From Streptomyces sp. AC558_RSS880 (GTDB taxonomy: Bacteria; Actinomycetota; Actinomycetes; Streptomycetales; Streptomycetaceae), in contig NZ_JAGMUJ010000070.1 in NCBI RefSeq assembly GCF_019049255.1, forward strand, positions 33,444 through 97,443: a stretch of 64,000 nucleotides of DNA. The letters are read 5' to 3'. The notes beneath the pieces were generated by a model that ran no database searches, was not told the origin of the DNA, and saw only the letters and a list, made by a program, of their open reading frames with translations. The translations under genes were made by a program, and so were the position numbers. Below, in pieces: positions 52,598 through 61,351 of the stretch (position 1 is the first letter of the stretch; every line of letters starts with the position of its first letter).

Positions 52598-54593
52598 CGT
52601 CCACGTACACGACACCCGTGACTGGGGCGCCGCTGCCGTGGCCGAGGTACAAGTTGAACGTCGTCACCTTGGCGAGGTGCGCGGCGTCGAGCACTTCCCC
52701 GGCGTGTGCGGTGTCCCAGGGGGCGGGCTTGAACTCGCTGAACGGGGCCCGGATCTCGCGGGCGGTCGCGTCGGACAGCGGGATGTTGTACTCGAAATAG
52801 GCGCCGTTGGAAACGATTTGGAGTGTCGCGCCGTTCGCCGAACCGTCGCCCTGCAGCCACAGCACCAGCGAAGAGAAGGCGGTCCAGTCCGCGTCGACCG
52901 ACTTGCCGATGCCGGTGTACCCGGCACTGGTGAAGTCGTACGAGTATGCCAGCCCGTACGAGCCCGAGGCCTTGTGGTCGGCCGACAGGGTCGTGGTGTT
53001 GGCGTTGATGTGGCTGTAGGCCTCGCTGAGGGTGGCGTCGTCTCCCGCGTACCCCTCGAAGTCGTCGATCCATCCGGCGGGCAGGGGGGTGACCTCGCCG
53101 AGAAGGACCAGGGCCGAGTCGGTGAGGGTCCTGCCGTTCACCCGGGCGTCCACCGAGAGGGTCACCGACCGGTTGTCCAGCCAGGCCGGGTCGATCGACC
53201 AGTCGCCGGAGTGGAAGCCGTCCGCGTCCAGGCGGAGCCGCTGGTCGCGTCCGCCGTTCACCGAGTAGGTGACCCTGCTCGCCGTCGCCTGTGTGACCCG
53301 CACCCGGACGGTGCTCTCGGCGCTCGTCAGACGCTGCCGGTCCGTAGGGGCCACAAGGTGCATGAACGGGGCGTTCCGGACGGCGCGGGTGCGCGCGGCG
53401 TACACGCCTCGCAGATCACCGGCGAAGACGGTGTAGGGGTCCTGGGCGTACTGGACGAAGTCCGCGTGCAGCGCGTGGCCCGGGACCGGCACGTACTGCC
53501 GCGTGTCGCCCCCGAAGTTGGCCCAAGTCTGCATGTACGTCACTCGGCGGGCCACGGGGTCGTCCTTGATGGCGCCCAGCAGTTTCGTGAACCACTGCGG
53601 GTTGCGGCCCTCCTCGCCGCTCTCGCCGAACTCGGTGTAAGCGGGGACCTTGCCCTTCCCCTCGGCCAGGCGGACCACCATCGCCAGGTCCTGGGCCAGG
53701 CCCTGCAGCCAGGCGTCCGAGCCGGCGGAGTTGTCGTAGGCGTCGTAGCCGAGGACGTCGACGTAGCCGTCGCCCGGGTAGGTCTTGAGGTAGCCCGCGG
53801 GGTCGCCGCCGAAGCTGGAGTTGGGCGAGTACGAGTAGAGCAGGTTGCGGACGCCCTTGGTGTCGCGGAGGTACTCGACCGTGTAGCGGAAGATCTCGAT
53901 GTACTCCGCCGAGGTGGTGTGCCCGGCACCCCACCAGAACCAGCCGCCGTTGTTCTCGTGGAACGGGCGGAAGATGACCGGGATCAGCGTGCCGTCCGGC
54001 CGCCGTGCGCCCTTGACGGCCTTGGCGATGCGGTCGAGGAAGGCGTTGTACTGGGCGTGTTTCGTGCCGCCGGGGAGGATCTGGCTGACTACACGGCCGG
54101 AGGTGTCGTAGAAGTTGTCGCCGGTGACGAAATTCGGCATGTGCGCGCTGAGAGTGTTGATGCCGCCGAGCGCGTCCGCCTGCCGGATGCACCGGCTGAG
54201 CGCGGCGATGTTCTCCGCCTCGGGCGCGTCCTCTCCGCCGGGGCGTTCGTCACCGTCGAGGATGAGGGTGTCCCAGCCGAACAGCGCGGGATGGTCGCCC
54301 ACCGCCGCCTGGGTGTCGGACGACTTGCCGTCCTGCGTGGTGAAGGTGAAGCCGTAGGACAGGGCGTGCTGGTGGCCGAAGAGGATGCCGTTGCCCTGCT
54401 GCCGCATCAGGTACGCGAACAGCGCGCGCGTGGCGCTCGTCGCCTTGTCATCGACGATCCGGACGGACATCGGCGCGCCGGCCGGCGCCGCGGCGGGAGT
54501 TGCTGCCGAGGCCATGGGTGTCCCTGCGCCCGCCACGGCGGCTGTGGCGCCAAGGAGGACGAACGAGCGGCGGTTCACGGCAGGCTTGTGCAT
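52581..54593 (-). CDS. Secreted GH26 beta-mannanase with C-terminal carbohydrate-binding module
   Basis: This 670-aa protein has a Tat signal (NRRSFVLLGATAAVAGAG, cleavage about residue 30). The GH26 domain spans residues about 42-390, with acid/base Glu213 in RPFHENNGGWFWWG and likely nucleophile Glu321 in YTEFGESG. FGHQHALSYG and LLYSYSPNSS are typical of the family. Residues about 410-500 form an Ig-like domain, and about 500-670 a CBM-like beta-sandwich (WIDDFEGYAGDDATLSEAYS; VVYVDDIRAD). It degrades mannan outside the cell. The ATG at 54593 has GGAGA upstream. Two LacI-type palindromes lie upstream. Confidence 0.93.
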   Translation of the reverse strand: MHKPAVNRRSFVLLGATAAVAGAGTPMASAATPAAAPAGAPMSVRIVDDKATSATRALFAYLMRQQGNGILFGHQHALSYGFTFTTQDGKSSDTQAAVGDHPALFGWDTLILDGDERPGGEDAPEAENIAALSRCIRQADALGGINTLSAHMPNFVTGDNFYDTSGRVVSQILPGGTKHAQYNAFLDRIAKAVKGARRPDGTLIPVIFRPFHENNGGWFWWGAGHTTSAEYIEIFRYTVEYLRDTKGVRNLLYSYSPNSSFGGDPAGYLKTYPGDGYVDVLGYDAYDNSAGSDAWLQGLAQDLAMVVRLAEGKGKVPAYTEFGESGEEGRNPQWFTKLLGAIKDDPVARRVTYMQTWANFGGDTRQYVPVPGHALHADFVQYAQDPYTVFAGDLRGVYAARTRAVRNAPFMHLVAPTDRQRLTSAESTVRVRVTQATASRVTYSVNGGRDQRLRLDADGFHSGDWSIDPAWLDNRSVTLSVDARVNGRTLTDSALVLLGEVTPLPAGWIDDFEGYAGDDATLSEAYSHINANTTTLSADHKASGSYGLAYSYDFTSAGYTGIGKSVDADWTAFSSLVLWLQGDGSANGATLQIVSNGAYFEYNIPLSDATAREIRAPFSEFKPAPWDTAHAGEVLDAAHLAKVTTFNLYLGHGSGAPVTGVVYVDDIRAD

Positions 54594-54782
54594 GACTGTC
54601 TCCTTGGACGCGGCCGGGTCTCACAATGAGGGAGGTCTTGACCACAAGGCCGGGCCGGTGCGCGCACCACACGCCGACGGTCCGCTCGTCGGCGTCCTGG
54701 CATGCCCGAGCCTGCACCCTGGGCGGTTGTGGTGCCGACTGTGCTGGATGACGACAGCGTTGTCCATGCCGCTGCGGAAGTT

Positions 54783-54797
54783 AAGTAACCGGTTTAG
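54783..54797. promoter_or_regulatory. LacI-family operator-like palindrome 1 (mannanase)
   Basis: AAGTAACCGGTTTAGC with the AACCGGTT core at 54787-54794 resembles LacI-family operators (central CG palindrome). The same core recurs at 54972-54979. Probably a mannan/mannobiose-responsive repressor site. Confidence 0.6.
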
Positions 54798-54968
54798 CAG
54801 ATTGGTGCGGGCTGCCCTTTCTCCGCCGCTGGGACTCCCTCCTTCCTCCTCGTTGCCCTCACCACCCCATTGGATCCTTTTGGTGCGTCATCTTCGCAGG
54901 TCAGAGGGTAATGAGGGCGTATTCAGGCAGCTGGGTCGCGTGGCTCACCGTCGTGTCACAGCAAGGTG

Positions 54969-54982
54969 CTTAACCGGTTGCT
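54969..54982. promoter_or_regulatory. LacI-family operator-like palindrome 2 (mannanase)
   Basis: GCTTAACCGGTTGC has the same AACCGGTT core, 185 bp from the first one. Two sites at this distance would allow looping by a tetrameric LacI-type repressor. Confidence 0.5.
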
Positions 54983-55185
54983 GTCCGAGTGGGCGGAGCA
55001 TCGCCATGAAGAACCTCCGCGAGGGAGTTGACGTTGTGTGCGGAGACTCCCGGAGCGTCCTCCCGCAGCAGATGGCGTAGGCCCTCGCGGCCCGTCGACG
55101 GCACTGCCTCGGTGGTCATCACTGTGGTGGGTGGTGATGGCGGACGCAGATGTTACTCAGCCAGGCGTGCAGAGGCTCGATCATT

Positions 55186-55345
55186 GAGCTCTTTCAGCGT
55201 GGCCACTGATCGAGTGACGGGATCGGTCCCCGCGACGCACAAGGCTCCCGTGCCGTTGGAGGAGGTGTTCTACGTCTCAACCCACCGGCGCGGGAGCCTC
55301 GTTGGTTGTCCATCCTGCCGCACTCGACCTGCCTCACGCCCTGGG
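55186..55345 (+). mobile_element. 5' remnant of the DDE_4 IS5-like element
   Basis: The end GAGCTCTTTCAGCG and about 115 bp following match the transposase-start side of the element at 37449-38322, including TTG 55302 (VVHPAALDLPHAL). It stops at about 55345 where IS6 sequence begins. Confidence 0.8.
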
Positions 55346-55739
55346 TCGTCACGGACATGCTGCGCTCCTACGGTGCGGCCCACCGCGAGGTGGTGCCCTC
55401 CGTCGAGCATCGTTCCCACAAGGGCTTGAACAACCGGGCGGAGAACAGTCACCAGCCCACGCGGCAGCGGGAACGGGCGATGAAGGGCTTCCGGTCGGTC
55501 GGCGCCGCGCAGCGGTTCCTGTCCGCGTTCAGCGGGATCTCACCTCGCTTCCGGCCCCGCCATCACCTGATGACCGTCCACGGCTACCGAGCCGAGATGA
55601 CCATCCGGTTCGCCATCTGGGACCAGATCACCGGCGCCGCCGGCCAGCCCGCCACGACCTGAACACAGACCCCAACCGCACGCCCATCATGCCCCGACAC
55701 ATCGTCAGGAGTCTGCAAACTCAACAACGTGACAACGCC
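55346..55739 (+). pseudogene. IS6-family transposase C-terminal half with right end
   Basis: VVTDMLRSYGAAHREVVPSV, HRSHKGLNNRAENSHQPTRQ and the C-terminus to 55662 are intact and include the Glu motif. The right inverted repeat ends at 55739 (reverse complement GGCGTTGTCACGTTGTTGAG). The N-terminal half is replaced by the IS5-like remnant. It adjoins an opposing IS6 half directly. Confidence 0.85.
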
Positions 55740-55741
55740 TT

Positions 55742-56095
55742 CGGCTCGCCGTTGACCTTGATGAACACCTAGTCCAGATGCCATGTGTCCCCGGGCCGGG
55801 GCCGGTGGCTGCGCAGTCCGTTCCCATACGCCTGACCGAACTTGGCGCACCAGCGGCGCACGGTCTCGTACGAGACGATGACGCCGCGCTGGAGCATCAG
55901 CTCCTCCACCTCGCGGAACGACAGCGGAAAGCGGAAGTACAGCGGAAAGCGGAAGTACAGCCACACGCAGTGGGAGATGACCTCGACCGGGTAGCGATGC
56001 CCCTTGTACGACGGCGACGCACGGTCCACGGACGATCCTTCCCCGCGTGATCAACCCGAAGATCATTCCACCCGGTCAGCCAACGTGACAGCGCC
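55742..56095 (-). pseudogene. IS6-family transposase N-terminal half with left end (minus strand)
   Basis: The end at 56095 (GGCGCTGTCACGTTGGCTGA reverse complement) and the frame SPSYKGHRYPVEVISHCVWL to RPRPGDTWHLD are kept. An 18-bp tandem duplication near 55923-55958 repeats YFRFPL, and TAG replaces the Glu codon right after HLD. The rest was lost at 55742, where the opposing copy ends. Confidence 0.85.
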
Positions 56096-56342
56096 TCTCC
56101 TGCTGGTCGACCTGCCGGGTCTCTACAGGATCGGGTAGGCCGAGCAGCGTGGAGACTCGCGCCCGCGCCGACCGACAGGTTCGACGGTCCGGTTCCGCCG
56201 GGTCACCTCGTGTCGCGCGGAGACCTGCCGTCTGCGGCGTTCGTGGTTGACGCGGCTCGGGTGGCGGGTCGCCGACGGCGGTGGCTCGGCGCCGCGACGC
56301 TGTTCGCGCCGCGGGCCAGGGCCGTCGGGCATGAAGGCGCGC

Positions 56343-57113
56343 TTACGGGAGGACGATGTCGCGGCCGGGTCCGCCTTCGAGGGCGTCCTTTCCGGTGCCA
56401 CCACAGACGAGGTCGTCGCCGTCTTCGCCGTCCAGTGTGTCGTTGCCGGGGCCGCCGAGGACGATGTCGCGGCCGTCCCCGCCCATGGCGTGATCGTCGC
56501 CGGGGCCGGCGTGCACGGTGTCGTCACCGCCGTAGCCCTCGATCATGTCGTCGCCCCGGCCGCCCCACATCTGCTGGTTGCTGCTGTCACCCATCAGGTG
56601 GTCCATGCCGTCGCCGCCGTGCAGGGCTGCGGGGCCCATGACCATGTCGTTCCCCGCGTCGCCCAGCACCGTGCGTGCGGTGTGGGCGTGCAGTTCGTCG
56701 TCGCCGGGGCCGCCGCTGACGGTACCGATCCCGGGGGTGAAGGCGGCGATCGTGTCGTTGCCGTCGCCGAGGAAGACGTCGATCCTGTCGGGCCGGGGGC
56801 TGTCGGCGGGCAGTTCGCAGACGACGGAGGTGGTGTCCTCGGCTCTGGAGTACGCACAGTGGTCGCCCGGTTCGAGCGGGACCACGTCGCTGAAGCCGAT
56901 CCGCCGGATCCCGTCGCTGGTGTACATGGAGAATATGTTGAGGTTGTTGGGCTGTCCTGCAGCGGCGGTGAAGACGATCGACTGAGTTGCCCAGTCGGCT
57001 CCGAGGCGGGCCTTCGCCTCGGCGGCGGTGGCGGCGGCTGCCGGGCCGACGGCGAGGCCGGCGGTGAACAGGGTCACGGCGACCGCGCTGACGGTGGCTC
57101 GGTTTCGGTTCAT
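56343..57113 (-). CDS. Secreted RTX-type calcium-binding repeat protein
   Basis: This 256-aa protein has a signal peptide (MNRNRATVSAVAVTLFTAGL, cleavage after AAAATA) and an N-terminal domain with a Cys pair. From residue about 113 it has GGxGxDxxx-type nonapeptides (FLGDGNDTIAAF, SGGPGDDELHAH, WGGRGDDMIEGYGGDDTVHA, GGPGNDTLDGEDGDDLVCGG). These form Ca2+-bound beta-rolls outside the cell. No catalytic domain or type I secretion partner seen, so export is by Sec. Function unknown. Confidence 0.88.
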   Translation of the reverse strand: MNRNRATVSAVAVTLFTAGLAVGPAAAATAAEAKARLGADWATQSIVFTAAAGQPNNLNIFSMYTSDGIRRIGFSDVVPLEPGDHCAYSRAEDTTSVVCELPADSPRPDRIDVFLGDGNDTIAAFTPGIGTVSGGPGDDELHAHTARTVLGDAGNDMVMGPAALHGGDGMDHLMGDSSNQQMWGGRGDDMIEGYGGDDTVHAGPGDDHAMGGDGRDIVLGGPGNDTLDGEDGDDLVCGGTGKDALEGGPGRDIVLP

Positions 57114-57378
57114 GAGACCTCATCTCGGTGGAGCGACGGGGGACCGGCCTGCTTGGGGTGGTGCTGCCGGGGACCGGGCGGACCCGGTCGTGAAGGCAGT
57201 CTCCCCTGCTGGCCCGGATCTGCAAGACCGCGAATTGACGCGGCGTCACGATAAGCCGATACCCCTCCGGATGTGATGGTTGGGCCTTTTCGTCAGGTAT
57301 GTTCCCGGTGTCGCCGTGGCAGGGTTCACTAGCTCAATTCTGGCTCAGTGAAGGTGAGTTGGCCGACGCAGTCGATGG

Positions 57379-57720
57379 TTGGGATTGCCGGAGGAGCGGA
57401 AGGCGGCTGCCCGGGTGCGGGCGGAGGAGCTTCGCCCCCAGACGGAACGAATCGTGGTCGGATTCGCCGAGGCGGAAGCGGTGCTGGAGCGTCGGGTGAT
57501 CGACCGGGAGGAACTCGTCGAGGCCCTAGCCGCTCCGGACGTGGCGGGAGTGCCCGCTGCGGGTGCGCGGGGCGGCATCGACGGTGGTCGAAGAGACCCT
57601 TGGCGCGGGGCTGTCGTGTCGTACTGGCACGAGGCGGCGACCGTGGAGGTGCTCGCGGTGGACTACCGACGGATCGTCGAGCTGGTGGCCGTTACGCGGG
57701 TGAGGGCGGAGGGCTCGGCG
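57379..57720 (+). pseudogene. Transposon-associated small helical/wHTH protein remnant
   Basis: TTG 57379 opens LPEERKAAARVRAEELRPQT, ERIVVGFAEAEAVLERRVID and later YWHEAATVEVLAVDYRRIVE, a pattern seen in small accessory proteins next to Streptomyces transposases (coiled coil then wHTH). The wHTH end is missing. Assignment from memory of the family; low certainty. Confidence 0.4.
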
Positions 57721-57842
57721 GGGGAACCGTCATCAGCGGGGAACTGGCGACGGCCGAGCCGCAGCCCATGCCGCCCGCTCACCGCGGGGCAGCCCTGTCC
57801 GGAACAGCCGTGTCAGCAAACGTGGAACGGACCCGGGCGTGA

Positions 57843-57874
57843 TCAGCCAGGCCTCTTCTCCATGGCCTGGCTGA
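57843..57874. repeat. Perfect 11-bp inverted repeat
   Basis: TCAGCCAGGCC (57843-57853) and GGCCTGGCTGA (57864-57874) with a 10-bp loop. It may be a terminator or an IS boundary. The following codons (WLTVHREVLRHLSASV) look like the start of a DDE_4 transposase. Confidence 0.6.
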
Positions 57875-58392
57875 CGGTCCACCGGGAAGTGCTCCGGCAC
57901 CTGTCCGCGAGCGTCTTGGGGCCGTGGCGGCGGCCCAGGTGAGCTGGAGCGCGCCGAGACTGGTCTGCGTTGCCGGCGGCTTCCCTCGCTACGGCATCCA
58001 TGCTCCAGTGCCGTCGGTTCGGATCCGAGGAGTACGCACGTTCCCGCTGCGCGCCATCGGCCGCGTTCCACGCCCGACGCGCCATACAGTCACAGCTCCT
58101 ACCAGGCAACTTGCCCCGCGAGGTCGACTCGGGTGTACGGAAGCGCACCACCGGGACCTGGGATCTCGCGTGTGGTGGAACTGGACAGCCCTCACGCCAG
58201 AACCAGACCCCGTTGCCATGCCGCGAACGCCCCTCCCTGACATCGCCCCGCACACCAGTCCAGGCCGCATCCTCGCGTTCCGGTCCCGGGAACGGTTCTG
58301 ACTCCCGGCTCACGGCAGATTCCCTGCTCGCCGTCCACCTCTGTAATCAACTTTGTTTGCTGCATTGACATTTCACTCCGAAGACCTACCGT
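57875..58392. other. Intergenic region upstream of the LPMO
   Basis: A short transposase-like stretch at 57866-57940 (HREVLRHLSASVLGPW) may be an IS stump. The rest has no recognised gene. Confidence 0.4.
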
Positions 58393-58406
58393 TGGGAGCG
58401 CTCCCA
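58393..58406. promoter_or_regulatory. CebR-type operator (TGGGAGCGCTCCCA)
   Basis: A perfect 14-bp palindrome identical to the CebR box known to repress cellulose/cellobiose genes in Streptomyces lies 35 bp before the LPMO start. It implies cellobiose-induced expression. Confidence 0.9.
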
Positions 58407-58440
58407 TAACAGCCTTGCAACTGGAAGGAGTTCCCCCCAC

Positions 58441-59115
58441 ATGCGCAAACAAAGTTCGTCAACCGGGCGTTCGCGGTCGTCCGTCCGCCGGCCTCTCCAG
58501 GCGCTCGTCATGCTGTTCGCCGTGGTTGTCGGCGCCCTGACCTGGTCGGCCCCCGCCCAGGCTCACGGCACCATCGTCGGCCCCGCCACCCGCGCGTACC
58601 AGTGCTGGAAGACGTGGGGCAGCAACCACACGAACCCGGCCATGCAGACCGAAGACCCCATGTGCTGGCAGGCCTTCCAGGCCAACCCCGACACCATGTG
58701 GAACTGGATGAGCGCGCTCCGCGACGGCCTCGGTGGCCAGTTCCAGGCGCGGACCCCCGACGGGACGCTCTGCAGCAACAACCTCTCGAGGAACGCCAGC
58801 CTGAACAAGCCCGGGCAGTGGAAGACCACCACCGTCGGCAACAACTTCTCGGTCCACCTGTACGACCAGGCGTCCCACGGTGCCGACTACTTCAAGGTCT
58901 ACGTGAGCAAGCAGGGCTTCAACCCCAAGACCCAGACCCTGGGCTGGGGCAACCTCGACTTCATCACGCAGACCGGCCGCTTCGCCCCGGCGCAGGACAT
59001 CACGTTCCCCGTCCAGACCTCCGGCTACACCGGACATCACATCCTGTTCGTGATCTGGCAGGCCTCGCACCTCGACCAGGCCTACATGTGGTGCAGTGAC
59101 GTGAACTTCGGCTGA
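58441..59115 (+). CDS. AA10 lytic polysaccharide monooxygenase, secreted
   Basis: This 224-aa protein has a signal peptide ending APAQA, so mature chitin/cellulose LPMO starts at His42 (HGTIVGPATR), the first copper ligand. Second His is likely His146 (YDQASHGADYF) and the axial Phe lies in CSDVNF. WQAFQANPD and Cys pairs are as in cellulose-active Streptomyces AA10. It has no CBM. The ATG at 58441 follows GGAAGGAG. The upstream CebR box supports a cellulose role. Confidence 0.93.
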   Translation: MRKQSSSTGRSRSSVRRPLQALVMLFAVVVGALTWSAPAQAHGTIVGPATRAYQCWKTWGSNHTNPAMQTEDPMCWQAFQANPDTMWNWMSALRDGLGGQFQARTPDGTLCSNNLSRNASLNKPGQWKTTTVGNNFSVHLYDQASHGADYFKVYVSKQGFNPKTQTLGWGNLDFITQTGRFAPAQDITFPVQTSGYTGHHILFVIWQASHLDQAYMWCSDVNFG

Positions 59116-59180
59116 GCCGGGGAGCGCCGCACACGGCACCGGCCTCGGCCGGGCGCCGGTAACCCGCCGCCCGGCCGACC

Positions 59181-59232
59181 GAGCTCCGTCGGGGCAGGGG
59201 ACCCATTTGGTCACCCTGCCCCGACGGGGCTC
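59181..59232 (+). terminator. Stem-loop terminator after the LPMO
   Basis: GAGCTCCGTCGGGGCAGGG (59181-59199) and CCCTGCCCCGACGGGGCTC (59214-59232) pair at 18 of 19 positions. Starts 66 bp after the stop. Confidence 0.85.
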
Positions 59233-59384
59233 CCTGCGCTCCGGGTGCGAACACACCCGATCGCGCGGCAGTCGCACGGTAGCCGTCTCCCCACCGTCTC
59301 GTCGTACGACTCCGGCACTCAACGGCCATGGAGAATCCTCGGCACCGTCAGCCCTGCGCCTGCCGAAAAGCTTATCCGCCCAGT

Positions 59385-59660
59385 TCAGGCGGCATGTCGA
59401 TACTCATGGAGGATGCCGCCGAGTCGCTGGCGCCGTCGTATGTCGAGGTGGGTGATCTGCTCCGGATCGCCGATCGGCATCGGCATCGGCATCGGCATCG
59501 GCATCGGCATCGGCAAGGGGCGTAACGGGCGGGCGTTGGCGATGCCTTGATGGGGCCGGTGGAAGTCGTAGAAGTCTTCGAACTCGCGTAGCGCGTGGAG
59601 CAGGTGTCGCTGGTTCCAGATCAGGGTGCGGTCCAGCAGCTCGCGCCGACAGGTCTGCAC
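59385..59660 (-). pseudogene. Integrase-type transposase C-terminal part (minus strand)
   Basis: VQTCRRELLDRTLIWNQRHL, LHALREFEDFYDFHRPHQGI and ITHLDIRRRQRLGGILHEYR end the rve-type transposase, as at 17945-18143. A hexanucleotide expansion inserts several Met-Pro pairs into PLRPLPMP. The N-terminal part lies in opposite orientation from 59751. Confidence 0.8.
59475..59516. repeat. Hexanucleotide repeat (CGGCAT)6
   Basis: Six exact CGGCAT units (59475-59510) and one CGGCAA. On the minus strand they encode repeated Met-Pro. The related copy near 18050 has one unit. Confidence 0.95.
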
Positions 59661-59750
59661 CCTGTCCCGCTCGGAAATACGATTCTGGGTTTGGCCCGCA
59701 GCTTCTCCGTGTGGGGCAACGGCCTCCGCGGCACCTGGGGTGATCCTTCG

Positions 59751-60587
59751 ATGCCGCTGTCGATCGTCACCGCGCTGGTCCGGAATCTGATCAAGGCGCC
59801 CGCTGCCGTGCTGCGCAGCCGGGTGACCAAGGACGCGGAGGTACTGGCGCTGCGGCACGAGAACGCGGTGCTGCGCCGCCAGATCGCTCGGGTCCGCTAC
59901 GAGTCCGCCGACCGGATCTGGCCGGCCGCCCTTTCCCGGCTGGTCCCGCGGGAGCGCCGGCGTCAGGTCTTCGCGGTCACGCCGACCACGCCGACCACGC
60001 CGCTGGCTTGGCACCGACGCCTGGTCTCCCGGAAGTGGACATTCACCGAGCGCCGCCACCCGGGACGGCCCCCGACTGCGCCCACCGTCAAGCAGCTCAT
60101 CCTGCGTCTGGCGCGCGAGAACAGCACCTGGGACCACCGCCGCATACAGGGCGAGCTCGCCCGCCTCGGCTACTCCATCGCCCCGTCCACGGTATGGAGG
60201 ATCCTGTAGTCCGCGGGAGTTGACCCCGCCCCGCATCGCTCCGGCCCTCCTTGGCGCCAGTTCCTCACCACCCAGGCCCACGGCATCATCGCCGCCGACT
60301 TCCTGCACCTCGACACCGTGGCGCTGGGGCGCCTGTACGCCCTGGTCTTCATCGAGCACGGCACTCGCCGACTACACCTCGCCGGCGTCACTGTCCACCC
60401 CACCGCGCAGTGGACCGTCCGGCAGGCGAGGAATTTCGCCATGACGTTGGGGTGCCGGATGGACTCGCTGCGCTTTCTGCCGCGGGACCGGGATGCGAAG
60501 TACGCCGACGCCTTCGACGCCGTCTTCCAGGCCGACGACGTGCAGATCCTGCTCGGCCCGCCGCAGGCACACGTAATTTTGTCATGA
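59751..60587 (+). pseudogene. Integrase-core transposase N-terminal/middle part with stop codon
   Basis: TKDAEVLALRHENAVLRRQI, LAWHRRLVSRKWTFTERRHP, HRRIQGELARLGYSIAPSTV and after a TAG at 60207-60209 GIIAADFLHLDTVALGRLYA, RFLPRDRDAKYADAFDAVFQ match rve-type transposases (first Asp in FLHLDT, second in RDRDAKY). It ends at LLGPPQA, so the Glu and C-terminus are missing. Its C-terminal type is found reversed at 59385. Confidence 0.85.
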
Positions 60588-60880
60588 ATTGCCACTCATG
60601 GACGACCAAGATCGCCTGCGGTTGAGTGGACTTCTTCCACGATGGCGAGGTCGAAGCCTGCCATTCACTGTCCGTGCAGCCGCTGTCTGCCCGCGCATCC
60701 GCATCCCACTGCTGCAGGTTTCGCGCCAGGTCGTGAACTACGCACGCCCCGGCGGCCTGCCCGACGCGATTGCGCACCGGGGTGGAGCGGCAGCTCACCG
60801 AACGACAGAAAACCGGCGCCCGGGCTCACCAACGGACCTGTCGTCAGGCACTCTTGAGGCAGGACCGGCCCAGGGGGATG
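60588..60880. other. Unassigned sequence between two IS fragments
   Basis: Minus-strand text VVHDLARNLQQWDADARADS appears coding-like but was not recognised. No start or family support. Confidence 0.35.
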
Positions 60881-60884
60881 AGGC

Positions 60885-61175
60885 ATGGAGAACAGCCACC
60901 AGCCCATCCGTCGGCGTGAACGCGCGATGAAGGGCTTCCGCAGCGTCGGCGCGGCCCAGCGATTCCCGTCCGCGTTCAGCGGCATCTCACCGCACTTCCG
61001 ACCCCACCGCCACCTGCTCACCGTCCCCGACCACCGAGCCGAAACGACCGTCCACCTCGCCATCTGGGACCACATCACCGACACCGCCGACGCGGCCGCA
61101 ACGGCCTGAACACGGACCAGAACCACAAGCCCTCACATCCCGACACCCCGTCAGACGCCCACAGATCCAACAACG
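60885..61175 (+). pseudogene. IS6-family transposase C-terminal fragment
   Basis: From 60885 ENSHQPIRRRERAMKGFRSV through SPHFRPHRHLLTVPDHRAET to the stop at 61107-61109 is IS6 C-terminus. The right end is truncated: CAACAACG at 61168-61175 is followed by non-IS sequence instead of TGACAACGCC. Confidence 0.8.
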
Positions 61176-61351
61176 TTGGATCTCCAGCACGACAGTTGGC
61201 CATGCCGAACATCGCAGTTGGCCGCAGGGGAACGACGCATTCGCGTCACTGGTTCCGTTTGTGTGAAATGTGTGGCGATGACGTGTTCGGCTGCTGGACT
61301 GAGCTCATGGAGGGTGCGGCGCGATTCCGCGGGCCGGCGCGGTGCGCCCGG

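Larger units (their letters stand above)
54594..55185. other. Upstream region of the mannanase
   Basis: No gene recognised in about 590 bp. It contains two AACCGGTT palindromes. The distance between the start codon and the first operator (about 195 bp) implies a long leader or a promoter near 54780. Confidence 0.5.

Noticed and set aside
52638..54629. 663-aa plus-strand frame opposite the mannanase
   Set aside because: Mirror of the GH26 gene, no start signal or domain.
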